Positions 22,355 to 30,697 of a stretch of DNA of 36,775 nt are shown piece after piece (positions within the stretch are counted from its first letter, which is position 1; each line of letters starts with the position of its first letter). The notes under the pieces are model-generated. The model ran no database searches and had not been told where the DNA came from. It saw only the letters and a list, made by a program, of their open reading frames with translations. Source of the stretch: DATFPQ01 sp035264765 (lineage in GTDB: Bacteria > Actinomycetota > Actinomycetes > Actinomycetales > Angustibacteraceae); the NCBI GenBank assembly GCA_035264765.1, contig DATFPQ010000044.1, positions 1 to 36,775 on the forward strand, in the 5' to 3' direction. A program made the position numbers and the translations under genes.

Positions 22355-23800
22355 TCAGGTTTGCGCGGCGTGTGCTTCCAGGAAGCTGTAGACCTCGGTG
22401 TCGTCGACGCCGGGGAACGTGCCCGGAGGCAGGGCGGCCAGGAGATGGGTGTGCGCGCGGGCACTTGGCCACGCGTTGCCGTCCCACCGTGCGGCGAGCT
22501 CGGCGGGCGGCCTGCCACAACACGACTCGTCCGGGCAGCGGGACTGTTGACGAAGGGTTGTGTCCCGTCCGCGGAACCACTTGACGTCGGTGTAGGGCAC
22601 ACCCACGCTCACCGAGAAGGTGCCAGAGGACGTCGGTTCCACCTGGGCGGTGCACCAGTAGGTACCGCTGGGGGTGTCGGTGTACTGGTGGTGCGGCGAG
22701 GCCACCTCTCCCTGTGCGAAGACGGTTCGCGCCGTCCAGTGCCGGCAGACCGGCTGGCCCTCGATGGCGCCCATGGGGTCGGCCGGGAACACGACGCCGT
22801 CGTTCTCATACGCCTTGTAGATGGTCCCGCTCTCGTGGACTCGCATGAAGTGGACGCGAACGCCGAGGTGGTGCGTGGCGAGGTTGGTGAAGCGGTGCGC
22901 CGCCATCTCGTAGGAGACGGCGAACGTGTCGCGAAGGTCCTCGATCGCGATGTCGCGACCGGCCTTGGCGGTTCGCAACAGGTCCACGGCGGCGCGTTGC
23001 GGGACGAGCAGAGCGGCGGCGAAGTAGTTGACCTCCACTCGTTGGGTCAGAAAGTCCGCATAGCCCTTCGGCTGGTCGTGGCCCAGCACCACGTGTCCGA
23101 GAGCCTGGAGGGTCACCGTGCGCGGGTCGTGCCCGCGCCCTGCGTGCGCGGGTGGCAGGTAGACGCGCCGGTTGCGCAGGTCCGTCACGGAACGGGTCGA
23201 CCGGGGAAGGTCCGCCGCCTGGTGCACGGTGAAACCGAGGTGTCGGGCCAGCGACGTGATGACCCGCTCCGTCAGCACGCCACCACGGTGCCCGACGGCA
23301 TCGAGCAGGCCCTCGGCGGACCGCTCGACCTCTGGGAAGTAGTTGTTCCGGGCGCGCATCTCCTGGCGCAGCTCGGCGTTCGCCCGTCGAGCCTCCTCGG
23401 GAGTGGCCGCCTGCGCCTCGGCGCGGCGCTCCAGCTCCGCATGCAGGCCGACGAGCGCGTCGAGCGCATCGGCGGCAAGCCGAGGACCCGGCCGCACGTG
23501 GGGCAGGCCGAGCGACGCGTACAGGGGCGAGCGCTGGGCCTGCTCGAGGGCGATCTCCGCTGCCGCCCGACGACTCGGGGGATCGGCCGCGAGCAGCTCG
23601 GGGACGGTGACGTCGAGCGAGCGGGCCAGCGACTGCAGCACCGTGAGCCGTGGCTCACGCCGGCCGTTCTCGAGCAGCGAGAGCAGTGACGGCGAGACTC
23701 CGACGGCGGTAGCGAGCTCCGCCAGTGTCATTCCGCGGCGGCGGCGCAGGTGCCGCAGTCGGCGGCCGAGGGTCAGCAGGTCGGTGCCGGAATCGGTCAC
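22355..23800 (-). CDS. ramB: RamB-type regulator (XRE HTH, ImmA/IrrE-like and short-chain fatty acyl domains)
   Basis: The 481-residue protein has an N-terminal XRE HTH (LGRRLRHLRRRRGMTLAELA, VSPSLLSLLENGRREP), a central IrrE/ImmA-like region (LTERVITSLARHLGF, ALGHVVLGHDQPKG, NYFAAALLVPQ), and a C-terminal domain with conserved Cys (RCPDESCCGRP) seen in short-chain fatty-acyl regulators. This is the RamB architecture; in Corynebacterium glutamicum RamB controls acetate and glyoxylate genes. It is divergent from aceA-aceB, which fits. A catalytic zinc HExxH is not evident: the corresponding HVVLGH lacks the Glu, so peptidase activity is unlikely. Confidence 0.88.
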   Translation of the reverse strand: MTDSGTDLLTLGRRLRHLRRRRGMTLAELATAVGVSPSLLSLLENGRREPRLTVLQSLARSLDVTVPELLAADPPSRRAAAEIALEQAQRSPLYASLGLPHVRPGPRLAADALDALVGLHAELERRAEAQAATPEEARRANAELRQEMRARNNYFPEVERSAEGLLDAVGHRGGVLTERVITSLARHLGFTVHQAADLPRSTRSVTDLRNRRVYLPPAHAGRGHDPRTVTLQALGHVVLGHDQPKGYADFLTQRVEVNYFAAALLVPQRAAVDLLRTAKAGRDIAIEDLRDTFAVSYEMAAHRFTNLATHHLGVRVHFMRVHESGTIYKAYENDGVVFPADPMGAIEGQPVCRHWTARTVFAQGEVASPHHQYTDTPSGTYWCTAQVEPTSSGTFSVSVGVPYTDVKWFRGRDTTLRQQSRCPDESCCGRPPAELAARWDGNAWPSARAHTHLLAALPPGTFPGVDDTEVYSFLEAHAAQT

Positions 23801-23832
23801 GACATGACGCTAGCGCAAGACCGGCGTTTCTT

Positions 23833-23852
23833 GACAAGCCATGAGCCTTGTC
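23833..23852. promoter_or_regulatory. Inverted repeat in the ramB/aceA divergent promoter
   Basis: GACAAG and CTTGTC are 6-bp arms around CCATGAGC. The left arm overlaps TTGACA (23831-23836), a possible -35 for aceA, though no good -10 follows at 17 bases. It is a plausible RamB or related regulator site; the published RamB motif was not recognised here with certainty. Confidence 0.45.
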
Positions 23853-23910
23853 GAAACACGGGATCACACAAAGAGTCAGTAGTGACACCGGAGCGAGCGA
23901 GGAGATAGCC

Positions 23911-25251
23911 ATGACGGAGACCCTGACCAGAGCGAGCAAGGACGGGGACGCGATCCCGGCAGCGCATCGGAGGGCGGCTACGACGGCAGAGGACCTGCGT
24001 CGGGACTGGGCGACGTCGCCCCGCTGGGCCGACGTGACCCGCAGCTACACGGCGGAGGACGTCATCCGGCTGCGCGGCAGTCTGCAGGAGGAGCACACGC
24101 TGGCGCGCCGTGGCGCCGAGCGGCTCTGGGAGCTGCTGCACACTCAGGAGTACGTCAACGCGCTCGGTGCGCTGACCGGCGGCCAGGCGGTCCAGATGGT
24201 CCGCGCGGGCTTGCGCGCCATCTACCTGTCCGGCTGGCAGGTGGCGGCAGATGGAAACCTTGCGGGACAGACCTACCCGGACCAGAGCCTGTACCCGGCG
24301 AACTCGGTGCCGGCGGTCGTGCGCCGCATCAACAACGCCTTGCTCCGCGCGGATCAGATCGATCACGCGCAGGGCCGCGAAGGGACCGACTGGCTCGTCC
24401 CGATCGTCGCCGACGCAGAGGCGGGCTTCGGTGGGCCGCTCAACGCGTTCGAGCTGATGAAGGGAATGATCGCGGCCGGTGCGGCGGGCGTTCACTGGGA
24501 GGACCAGCTGGCGTCGGAGAAGAAGTGCGGCCATCTGGCAGGCAAAGTCCTGGTGCCTACGGCGCAGCACATCCGTACGCTCAACGCCGCGCGCCTGGCG
24601 GCCGACGTCAGCGGCGTCCCCAGCCTCATCGTGGCGCGGACCGACGCGCTCGCCGCGAACTTGCTGACCAGTGACATCGACGAGCGCGACGCGGAGTTCT
24701 GCACGGGTGAGCGCACGTCCGAGGGCTTCTACCGTGTGCGCAGCGGGCCCGCGGCCGCGCTGGCGCGCGGGCTCGCCTATGCCCCGTACGCCGATCTGCT
24801 CTGGGTGGAGACGGGCATCCCCGACCTGGAGTTCGCCCGCACCTTCGCCGAGGGCATCCACGACCAGTACCCGGGCATGATGCTTGCCTACAACTGTTCA
24901 CCATCATTCAACTGGAAGGCCGCCCTGGACGATACCGACATCGCACGGTTCCAGCGCGAGCTCGGCGCCATGGGGTATGCGTTCCAGTTCATCACGCTCG
25001 CCGGCTTCCATGCGCTGAACCACTCGATGTTCGAGCTCGCGTACGGCTATGCGCAGCGCGGCATGTCTGCCTACGTCGAGCTCCAGCAGGCCGAGTTCGC
25101 GGCGGCTGAGCAGGGCTACACGGCCGTCCGGCACCAGGCCGAGGTCGGCACCGGTTACTTCGACGCGGTGACGACGGCGCTGAGCCCGAACAGCGCAACC
25201 ACCGCGCTCGAGGGCTCCACCGAGTCCGAGCAGTTCCACACTCCGCACTGA
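23911..25251 (+). CDS. aceA: Isocitrate lyase
   Basis: The 446-residue protein is a standard isocitrate lyase. The catalytic KKCGH loop (Cys206) is preceded by the metal-binding PIVADAEAGFGG and GVHWEDQ, and followed by IVARTDALAA and LAYNCSPSFNW. The C-terminal HALNHSMFELAYGYA is also typical. It cleaves isocitrate to glyoxylate and succinate, the first step of the glyoxylate bypass, needed for growth on acetyl-CoA-yielding substrates such as fatty acids, aromatics or stored PHB. GAGGAG precedes the ATG. It is followed 26 bases later by malate synthase, so the whole bypass is one unit under RamB. Confidence 0.97.
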   Translation: MTETLTRASKDGDAIPAAHRRAATTAEDLRRDWATSPRWADVTRSYTAEDVIRLRGSLQEEHTLARRGAERLWELLHTQEYVNALGALTGGQAVQMVRAGLRAIYLSGWQVAADGNLAGQTYPDQSLYPANSVPAVVRRINNALLRADQIDHAQGREGTDWLVPIVADAEAGFGGPLNAFELMKGMIAAGAAGVHWEDQLASEKKCGHLAGKVLVPTAQHIRTLNAARLAADVSGVPSLIVARTDALAANLLTSDIDERDAEFCTGERTSEGFYRVRSGPAAALARGLAYAPYADLLWVETGIPDLEFARTFAEGIHDQYPGMMLAYNCSPSFNWKAALDDTDIARFQRELGAMGYAFQFITLAGFHALNHSMFELAYGYAQRGMSAYVELQQAEFAAAEQGYTAVRHQAEVGTGYFDAVTTALSPNSATTALEGSTESEQFHTPH

Positions 25252-25277
25252 CCCACCGAAAGAGACAGGAGCCCACC

Positions 25278-26975
25278 GTGCAGCGCAGCACCGTCAACGT
25301 TCTCGGCCCGCACATCGACCGGCAGGAGGAGCTCCTCACCCCGGCGGCGCTGGACTTCCTGGCCTGGCTCGACCACCTCTTCTCGCACCGCCGGGCCGAA
25401 CTTCTTGACCTACAGCTCGTGCGCCGACGGGTCATCGACGAGGCCACTCTGAGCTTCCGACCCGAGACCGCGTGGATCCGTAATGACCCCACCTGGCGAG
25501 TGGCTCCGGCGCCGGCCGACCTCCAGGACCGCCGAGTGGAGATCACTGGGCCGCCCACGCGGAGGATGGCCGTTGGCGCGCTCAACTCCGGGGCGTCCGT
25601 GTGGATGGCGGACTTCGAGGACGCGCTGTCGCCGACCTGGGCCAACATCGTGGATGGCCAGCTGTGCCTGATGGACGCCCTGGACGGGCGCCTCGACGTC
25701 ACCTCGGCCGAGGGCACCCGCTACCGGGTGGGACCGTCCCAGCCCACGATCGTCGTGCGTCCGCGGGGCTGGCACCTCACCGAGAAGCACCTCGTCCTCG
25801 ACGGTCGTCCGCTCAGCGCGTCCCTGGTGGACGCCGGCCTCTACCTCTTCCACTGCGCGCAACGCCAGATGGGCCGGGGGAGCGGGCCGTACCTGTACCT
25901 GCCGAAGATCGAGAACCACCTTGAGGCGCGACTGTGGAACGACGTGATGTGCGCAGCCCAAGACGCCCTTGGCATCCAGCGAGGCACGGTGCGGGTCACG
26001 GTCCTGATCGAGACGATCACCGCGGCCTTCCAGATGGAGGAGATCCTGTACGAGCTGCGGGACCACGTGTGCGGCCTCAACGCCGGCCGTTGGGACTACC
26101 TGTTCAGCGTTCTCAAGAACTTCTCCCGCCGGTCCGGCTTCGTGCTGCCAGATCGGTCCGCCGTCACCATGACGTCCCCGTTCCTGCGCGCCTACACCGA
26201 GCTGTTGGTGGCGACGTGCCACCGACGCGGAGCGCACGCCATCGCGGGAACGGCTGCGGCGGTTCCGGACCGACGCGATCCCCAGGCGACCGCGCGGGCG
26301 CTGGCCGAGGTTCGTGCCGACAAGCAGCGCGAGGCCCGGGACGGCTTCGACGGCTCCTGGGTGGCCCACCCGGATCTCGTCCCGGTGTGCCGGACGGCGT
26401 TCGACGCGGTGCTCGGCAACCGCCCGCACCAGATACACCGAACCCGCGACGACGTCCACGTGACCGCCGCCGACCTGTTGGCCGTTCACCAGACGAGCGG
26501 TGCGGTCACCGAGGCCAGGGTGCGCACCAACCTTGGCGTTTCGCTCGCCTACCTGGAGGCGTGGCTGCGGGGGAGCGGCGCCGTCGCCATCAACGGTCTG
26601 ATGGAGGACGCGGCGACCGTGGAGATCTCCCGCTGCCAACTGTGGCAATGGATACACGCAGGCACCAGGCTGTCTGACGGCCGGGTGGTCACCCGTGAGC
26701 TGGTGGAGATGCTGGCGAGAGATGAGCTGGCCCGCTTGCGGACGTCGGACCCCGGCACCGGACGCTGGGACGACGCTTTCGACGTCCTCACGCGCGTCGC
26801 GATGGCGCAGGACCTGCCCGCCTTCACCACCTCGGTCGCGTACGCGCAGTACCTGGTGGTCCGCGCCCCGATGATGCCACGGCCGCGAGCCGCGGCACAG
26901 GTCACCGCCAAGCCCGACGTCAGCCCAGCGGCCGCCTTGCTCGCCCTTTCGCGGCCAGTGGCTGCGCTCGGCTGA
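25278..26975 (+). CDS. aceB: Malate synthase A
   Basis: The 565-residue protein is of malate synthase A length. It has WMADFEDALSPTWANIVDGQ near residues 108-127, VVRPRGWHLTEKHLVLDGRP, the metal/acid segment VLIETITAAFQMEEILYELR, LNAGRWDYLFS, and a C-terminal DAATVEISRCQLWQWIH. It condenses glyoxylate with acetyl-CoA to malate. GTG 25278 follows an AGGAG site. Pairing of AceA with an A-type malate synthase (rather than GlcB, type G) in one operon is common but not universal in actinomycetes. Confidence 0.96.
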   Translation: MQRSTVNVLGPHIDRQEELLTPAALDFLAWLDHLFSHRRAELLDLQLVRRRVIDEATLSFRPETAWIRNDPTWRVAPAPADLQDRRVEITGPPTRRMAVGALNSGASVWMADFEDALSPTWANIVDGQLCLMDALDGRLDVTSAEGTRYRVGPSQPTIVVRPRGWHLTEKHLVLDGRPLSASLVDAGLYLFHCAQRQMGRGSGPYLYLPKIENHLEARLWNDVMCAAQDALGIQRGTVRVTVLIETITAAFQMEEILYELRDHVCGLNAGRWDYLFSVLKNFSRRSGFVLPDRSAVTMTSPFLRAYTELLVATCHRRGAHAIAGTAAAVPDRRDPQATARALAEVRADKQREARDGFDGSWVAHPDLVPVCRTAFDAVLGNRPHQIHRTRDDVHVTAADLLAVHQTSGAVTEARVRTNLGVSLAYLEAWLRGSGAVAINGLMEDAATVEISRCQLWQWIHAGTRLSDGRVVTRELVEMLARDELARLRTSDPGTGRWDDAFDVLTRVAMAQDLPAFTTSVAYAQYLVVRAPMMPRPRAAAQVTAKPDVSPAAALLALSRPVAALG

Positions 26976-27007
26976 GGACGACCCGGGGGTTTGGCGAACA
27001 GCTTCGC

Positions 27008-27817
27008 TCAGGACGGGAAGCCGAACTCGCGCCTGGGCGTGTCCCAGAGGATGGCTTGGCGGTGGGCGGCGTCCGGTACCTGGTGCGCGAGGAGGTCGAG
27101 CAGCGGTCCGTAGTCGACGCGCTCGGGCATTCGCAGGAACGGCCAGTCCGAACCCCAGACACAGTGCTCGGGACCGAACTCCGCCACAAGGGCGCCGAGA
27201 AAGGGAAGGAGGTCGGCGTTTGGGTACGGCTCCCGCGAAACCTTGACGCAGCCGGACAGCTTCACCACTGCTCTTCCGGAGCTGCCCCATCGCAGCAGCT
27301 CCCGGAACCCGGGAGCGCCGACGCCCTCAGCGGGATCGGGCCGCCCGACGTGGTCGACGAGCACCCGGACGCCCGCGCGGGCGAGCAGCGGCGTCAGCGC
27401 CACCAGCTGGTCACCGGTCACCTACACGTCGGCGATCATGTCCAGGTCGGCGAGGTGGGACAGCAGCGGACCGGCGTCCGCATAGTGCTGCACCCCAAGC
27501 AGGGCAGCATTCAGCGTGACCCCGACGACGCCGTTCCGGCGCAGCGCGGCGAGCGCGACCCGCGACGTCCCGTTAGGCACCACGGCCATCCCGCGATAGC
27601 GCCCCTGGCCCTGGTGGAGGGCGTCGAGCAGGCATCTGTTGTCCTCGCCGTAGCCGGAGTTCGGACCGACCAGCAGTGCGTGGCCCACCCCATGCGCTTC
27701 GAGGACCGTCTGCAGGTGCGCCGGCGTGCCGAGTTCCTGCCCCGCCGGTGCATAAAAGGTGTCGGCTGCGTACGGGAATCGGGCGGGGTCGAACACATGG
27801 ACATGGCAGTCGGCCAC
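27008..27817 (-). pseudogene. LigI-like amidohydrolase (2-pyrone-4,6-dicarboxylate lactonase family) with an in-frame amber codon
   Basis: From GTG 27817 the minus strand encodes the metal motif DCHVHVFDPARFPY, ALLVGPNSGYGEDNR, then TAG at 27424-27422. The same frame continues directly with VTGDQLVALTPLLARAGVRV, LVDHVGRPDP, VKLSGCVKVSRE and VWGSDWPFLRMPER to the stop at 27008. The two parts add up to one 269-codon LigI/sulfomuconolactonase-type hydrolase. Relatives have a Gln-like residue at this point, so a CAG to TAG change is the simplest reading. LigI opens 2-pyrone-4,6-dicarboxylate in the protocatechuate 4,5-cleavage pathway. It follows aroE by 50 bases. Probably inactive unless read through. 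Confidence 0.8.
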
Positions 27818-27867
27818 GCCGCCCAGCGAGGGGCGGGCGATCTCCCTCTGCTGCTGGTCGATCTGGC

Positions 27868-28701
27868 CTACTTGGGAATCTGCGAGACGCTTCGCAGCTC
27901 GTCAGGATTCGCGGTGCCGAAGCCGAAGAACTCCAGGTACGCCGGGATCTGCTCGAACAGCATGTCGGTGCCGACCTGGACTGCGCATCCTCGCTCCTTG
28001 GCTGCCGCAAGGAAGGGCGTGATCTCCTGTGCCATCACCACCTCGCCGACGAATGTGCCGGGGTCGATGCGCTGGACGTCCATCGGCAGCGGGTCACCCG
28101 GGTTCATGCCCAGGGGAGTCGCGTTGACCACCACGTCGTAGCCGGCGGGGTCCTTCGACCCGGTGGTGACGTCGATCGTCGGGTAGTGCTCGCGGATCCG
28201 TCCCGCGAGAGCCTCTGAGACGCCGGGGCCAGGGTCGAACAGGCCGAGCCCGGCGACTCCAGCCTGGGCGAGCGACGCCACGATGGCCGACCCGACGCCC
28301 CCGTTGCCGACGACCAGCGCGCGTGTGCCCTCGACCGCGAAGCCCTTGCGTTGGATGCCGCGCACGAAGCCCGCGCCGTCGAACTGGTCGCCGAGCAGGG
28401 TACCGTCCTCGCGGAGCAGGACCGCGTTGGCGGCTCCAGCGACCCGTGCAGTCGGTGTCACCTCGTCCACCAGCTGGATCGTCGTGACCTTGTGCGGCAT
28501 CGTGACGAGCGCCCCGCGGATGTTCGTCAGCTTGAACAGGTACTTCAGAAAGTCCGGGTACTCCTCGGCCTTGACGCCCATGGGGACGACGACGGCGTCG
28601 ATGCCCTTCTTCTCGAACCACGGGTTGTAGATGAGGGGCGACTTGAACGCGAACGTCGGATACCCAAGGTGCGCGATCAAAGTCGTCGTGCCGCTGATCA
28701 T
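27868..28701 (-). CDS. Shikimate/quinate dehydrogenase-like (AroE family)
   Basis: The 277-residue protein has an N-terminal substrate-binding domain with a divergent KSP motif (residues 20-22) and LVTMPHK, where Lys71 is the AroE catalytic lysine. GDQFDGAGFV carries the paired Asp, and the NAD(P) site is ALVVGNGGVGSAIVASLA. It oxidises or reduces shikimate-type hydroxyl groups. Changes in the substrate motif suggest a catabolic paralog rather than the biosynthetic AroE. ATG 28701 follows GGGAG. It lies in an operon with an MHS transporter and IclR regulator, opposite a QsuB-like dehydratase, so it may convert shikimate to 3-dehydroshikimate. Confidence 0.88.
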   Translation of the reverse strand: MISGTTTLIAHLGYPTFAFKSPLIYNPWFEKKGIDAVVVPMGVKAEEYPDFLKYLFKLTNIRGALVTMPHKVTTIQLVDEVTPTARVAGAANAVLLREDGTLLGDQFDGAGFVRGIQRKGFAVEGTRALVVGNGGVGSAIVASLAQAGVAGLGLFDPGPGVSEALAGRIREHYPTIDVTTGSKDPAGYDVVVNATPLGMNPGDPLPMDVQRIDPGTFVGEVVMAQEITPFLAAAKERGCAVQVGTDMLFEQIPAYLEFFGFGTANPDELRSVSQIPK

Positions 28702-28797
28702 CGGCGCTCCCGTTCTTCTTGACAGGCCAGGACCCGTGCGGCCGCGCGTGAGGCCTCGCCGTGTGTACCAGCGCCCGCGCAGGAGCACCAGAGAACC

Positions 28798-28812
28798 TAC
28801 CGGCCAGCGGAA
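28798..28812. promoter_or_regulatory. Putative IclR box upstream of aroE-like gene
   Basis: The minus strand reads TTCCGCTGGCCGGTA, 13 of 15 to the box. It lies about 100 bases upstream of the aroE-like ATG, between it and the quinone oxidoreductase stop (28842), so aroE may have its own regulated promoter. Confidence 0.5.
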
Positions 28813-28841
28813 GCCATGGCCTTCTCGACGAGGGGGCGTCT

Positions 28842-29816
28842 TCACCCCGGCAGGAGGAGCAGCTTTCCGGACGTCCGACGGCTCGCGAGGTCCTCATGGG
28901 CCTGCCGCGCTGCTGTGAGTGGGTACCGGCCGCCGATGTGGACCTCGAGCGACCCGTCGGTCGCCAACCCGAACACGGTGCACGCTCGCTCCAGCAGCTC
29001 CGCACGGTCAGCGATGTGGTGGATGAGCGTGGGGCGGGTCAGGTAAAGGGAACCCTTCGAGTTCAGCACCTGAGGGTCTAGGGGCGGTACCGGCCCGCTG
29101 GCCGCGCCGTACAGGACCAGCGTGCCGCGCACCCGGAGGCTGTCGAGGCTGGCTTCAAAGGTTGACCGGCCCACCCCGTCGTAGACCGCGGCCACGCCAC
29201 GCCCACCGGTGAGCCGACGAACCTCAGCAGCCACGTCCCGCCGCGTGTAGTCGATGACATGCTCCGCGCCGGCCTCCCGCGCCAGTGCGGCCTTTGCCGA
29301 CGTGGAGGTGGTGGCGATGACATGACCACCTCGCAGCCGCACCATCTGTGTGAGCAGCGCACCTACGCCGCCCGCCGCAGCGTGCACGAGAATGTGGTCA
29401 CCGGGCTGGACGGCATAGCTGGAAAAGCACAGGTAGTGAGCCGTCAAGCCTTGGAGCATCAGCGCCACTGCCGTCTCGTCGTCCACCTCATCAGGTACGG
29501 GCACCACGCGCTCGGCGGGAAGGACCACCTGGCTCGCGTAGCCACCGCCTGGCACGTTCGCCCACGCCACGCGGTCACCGACGGCGACGTCCGAGGGGCC
29601 AGACTCGACCGCGGCCACCACGCCCGCGCCTTCGGAACCCGGGATGAACGGGACAGGGACCGGGTACTGCCCCTCCCGCTCGTAGATGTCGATGAAGTTC
29701 ACGCCGCATACGCGCACGTCGACCAGCACCTGCCCCGCCGTCGGAACGGGTGCCTGCCTTTCCTCCACGCACAGCACGTCCGGACCCCCCGTCCGGCTCA
29801 CCATGACGCACTGCAT
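28842..29816 (-). CDS. NADPH:quinone oxidoreductase-type MDR protein
   Basis: The 324-residue protein is a zinc-free medium-chain dehydrogenase/reductase. It has CGVNFIDIYEREGQYP, IPGSEGAGVVAAV, the NADP motif HAAAGGVGALLTQM, and YDGVGRSTFEASLDSLR, the classic quinone oxidoreductase layout. It reduces quinones or enones with NADPH and may protect against catechol-derived quinones. ATG 29816 follows GAGGAG at 6 bases; 20 earlier in-frame codons lack conservation. It is 10 bases from the IclR gene on the same strand, so it is co-transcribed. Confidence 0.88.
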   Translation of the reverse strand: MQCVMVSRTGGPDVLCVEERQAPVPTAGQVLVDVRVCGVNFIDIYEREGQYPVPVPFIPGSEGAGVVAAVESGPSDVAVGDRVAWANVPGGGYASQVVLPAERVVPVPDEVDDETAVALMLQGLTAHYLCFSSYAVQPGDHILVHAAAGGVGALLTQMVRLRGGHVIATTSTSAKAALAREAGAEHVIDYTRRDVAAEVRRLTGGRGVAAVYDGVGRSTFEASLDSLRVRGTLVLYGAASGPVPPLDPQVLNSKGSLYLTRPTLIHHIADRAELLERACTVFGLATDGSLEVHIGGRYPLTAARQAHEDLASRRTSGKLLLLPG

Positions 29817-29826
29817 GCCCGCTCCT

Positions 29827-30630
29827 CTACTGGTCAGGGCCGGACGCGGGGGCCTGCGCTGAGGTGAGCCCTGCACCGCACACTTCCCGGCTGATGCCGA
29901 GCGCCGCGGTGCGCACGGCGGGGGCGAGTCGCTGGACGTCCGAGCGAACCGGGCGGCTGACCAGCGAGAGTGCCGCCATTACCGCGCCCGTGACGTCGTG
30001 GATAGGCGCCGCGACGGACATGGTTCCGAGCGTCATCTCCTCCGCGCTGTGCGCGTAACCCTTCCGCCGGACGTCGGCGAGGGTACTGAGGAGCGTCTCG
30101 GGCGCCACGATCGTGTGCGGTGTGAAGGCGTGCAGCCCTCGGGAGATGACGTGGTCCACGACCTCGGCCGCAGCATGGGCGAGCAGGACCTTGCCCACGC
30201 CCGTGGCATGCAGGGGTAGTCGGCGGGCTTCCCTCGCCTTGACAGGAACAGAGCGGCGTCCGGTCGTCTTGAGGATGTAGAGCGCCTCGTAGCCGTCGAG
30301 GACGGCCAGGTGCACGTTCTCGTGCGTCGCTTCATACAGGTCAAGCATGTAGGGCGCAGCGAGGTCCCGAAGGGCTAGGCCTCGTCGCGCGAGGGAGCCG
30401 ATCTCCCACAGGCGCAGGCCGATCCGGTACCCGCCGTGCTGTCCGGGCTCGAGGAGCCCTCCCTCGACGAGCTCGTTCGCGTGGCGGTATGCCGTCGACG
30501 TGGCCAGCCCGCTGCGTCGGCTGAGCTCGTTGAGCGACATCTCGGTGGCGCCGGGCTGGAACGCGTCGAGGATCGCCACCACCTTGCTGGCCACCGACCG
30601 GCGTCCACCAGAGTCTGCGTCCTTGGTCAT
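29827..30630 (-). CDS. IclR-family transcriptional regulator
   Basis: The 267-residue protein has the N-terminal winged HTH (RSVASKVVAILDAFQ, MSLNELSRRSGLATSTAYRH) and the IclR effector domain (LYEATHENVHLAVLDGYEAL, LPLHATGVGKVLLAHA, SAEEMTLGTMSVAAPI). Its N-terminus resembles the regulator at the left edge of the window, so the two are paralogs. It lies between the MHS transporter and quinone oxidoreductase in the quinate/shikimate-type operon. IclR members such as PcaR, PcaU and PobR control aromatic acid catabolism. It is a good candidate to bind the boxes near 28798 and 32156. Confidence 0.93.
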   Translation of the reverse strand: MTKDADSGGRRSVASKVVAILDAFQPGATEMSLNELSRRSGLATSTAYRHANELVEGGLLEPGQHGGYRIGLRLWEIGSLARRGLALRDLAAPYMLDLYEATHENVHLAVLDGYEALYILKTTGRRSVPVKAREARRLPLHATGVGKVLLAHAAAEVVDHVISRGLHAFTPHTIVAPETLLSTLADVRRKGYAHSAEEMTLGTMSVAAPIHDVTGAVMAALSLVSRPVRSDVQRLAPAVRTAALGISREVCGAGLTSAQAPASGPDQ

Positions 30631-30697
30631 CGGCCTCCTCGTGCCGCATCGACCTGAGCCCGCGATGCCCGCCCCGAGCGGCCGTGCACAGGCTCAC

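Noticed and set aside
25410..27290. 626-codon minus-strand open frame opposite aceB
   Set aside because: Antisense to malate synthase; composition is a GC shadow and no motif is seen.
27422..27424. Recoded stop (pyrrolysine or readthrough) in the LigI-like gene
   Set aside because: Actinomycetes of this type are not known for pyrrolysine, the site is not an active-site position and Gln explains it by one base change.
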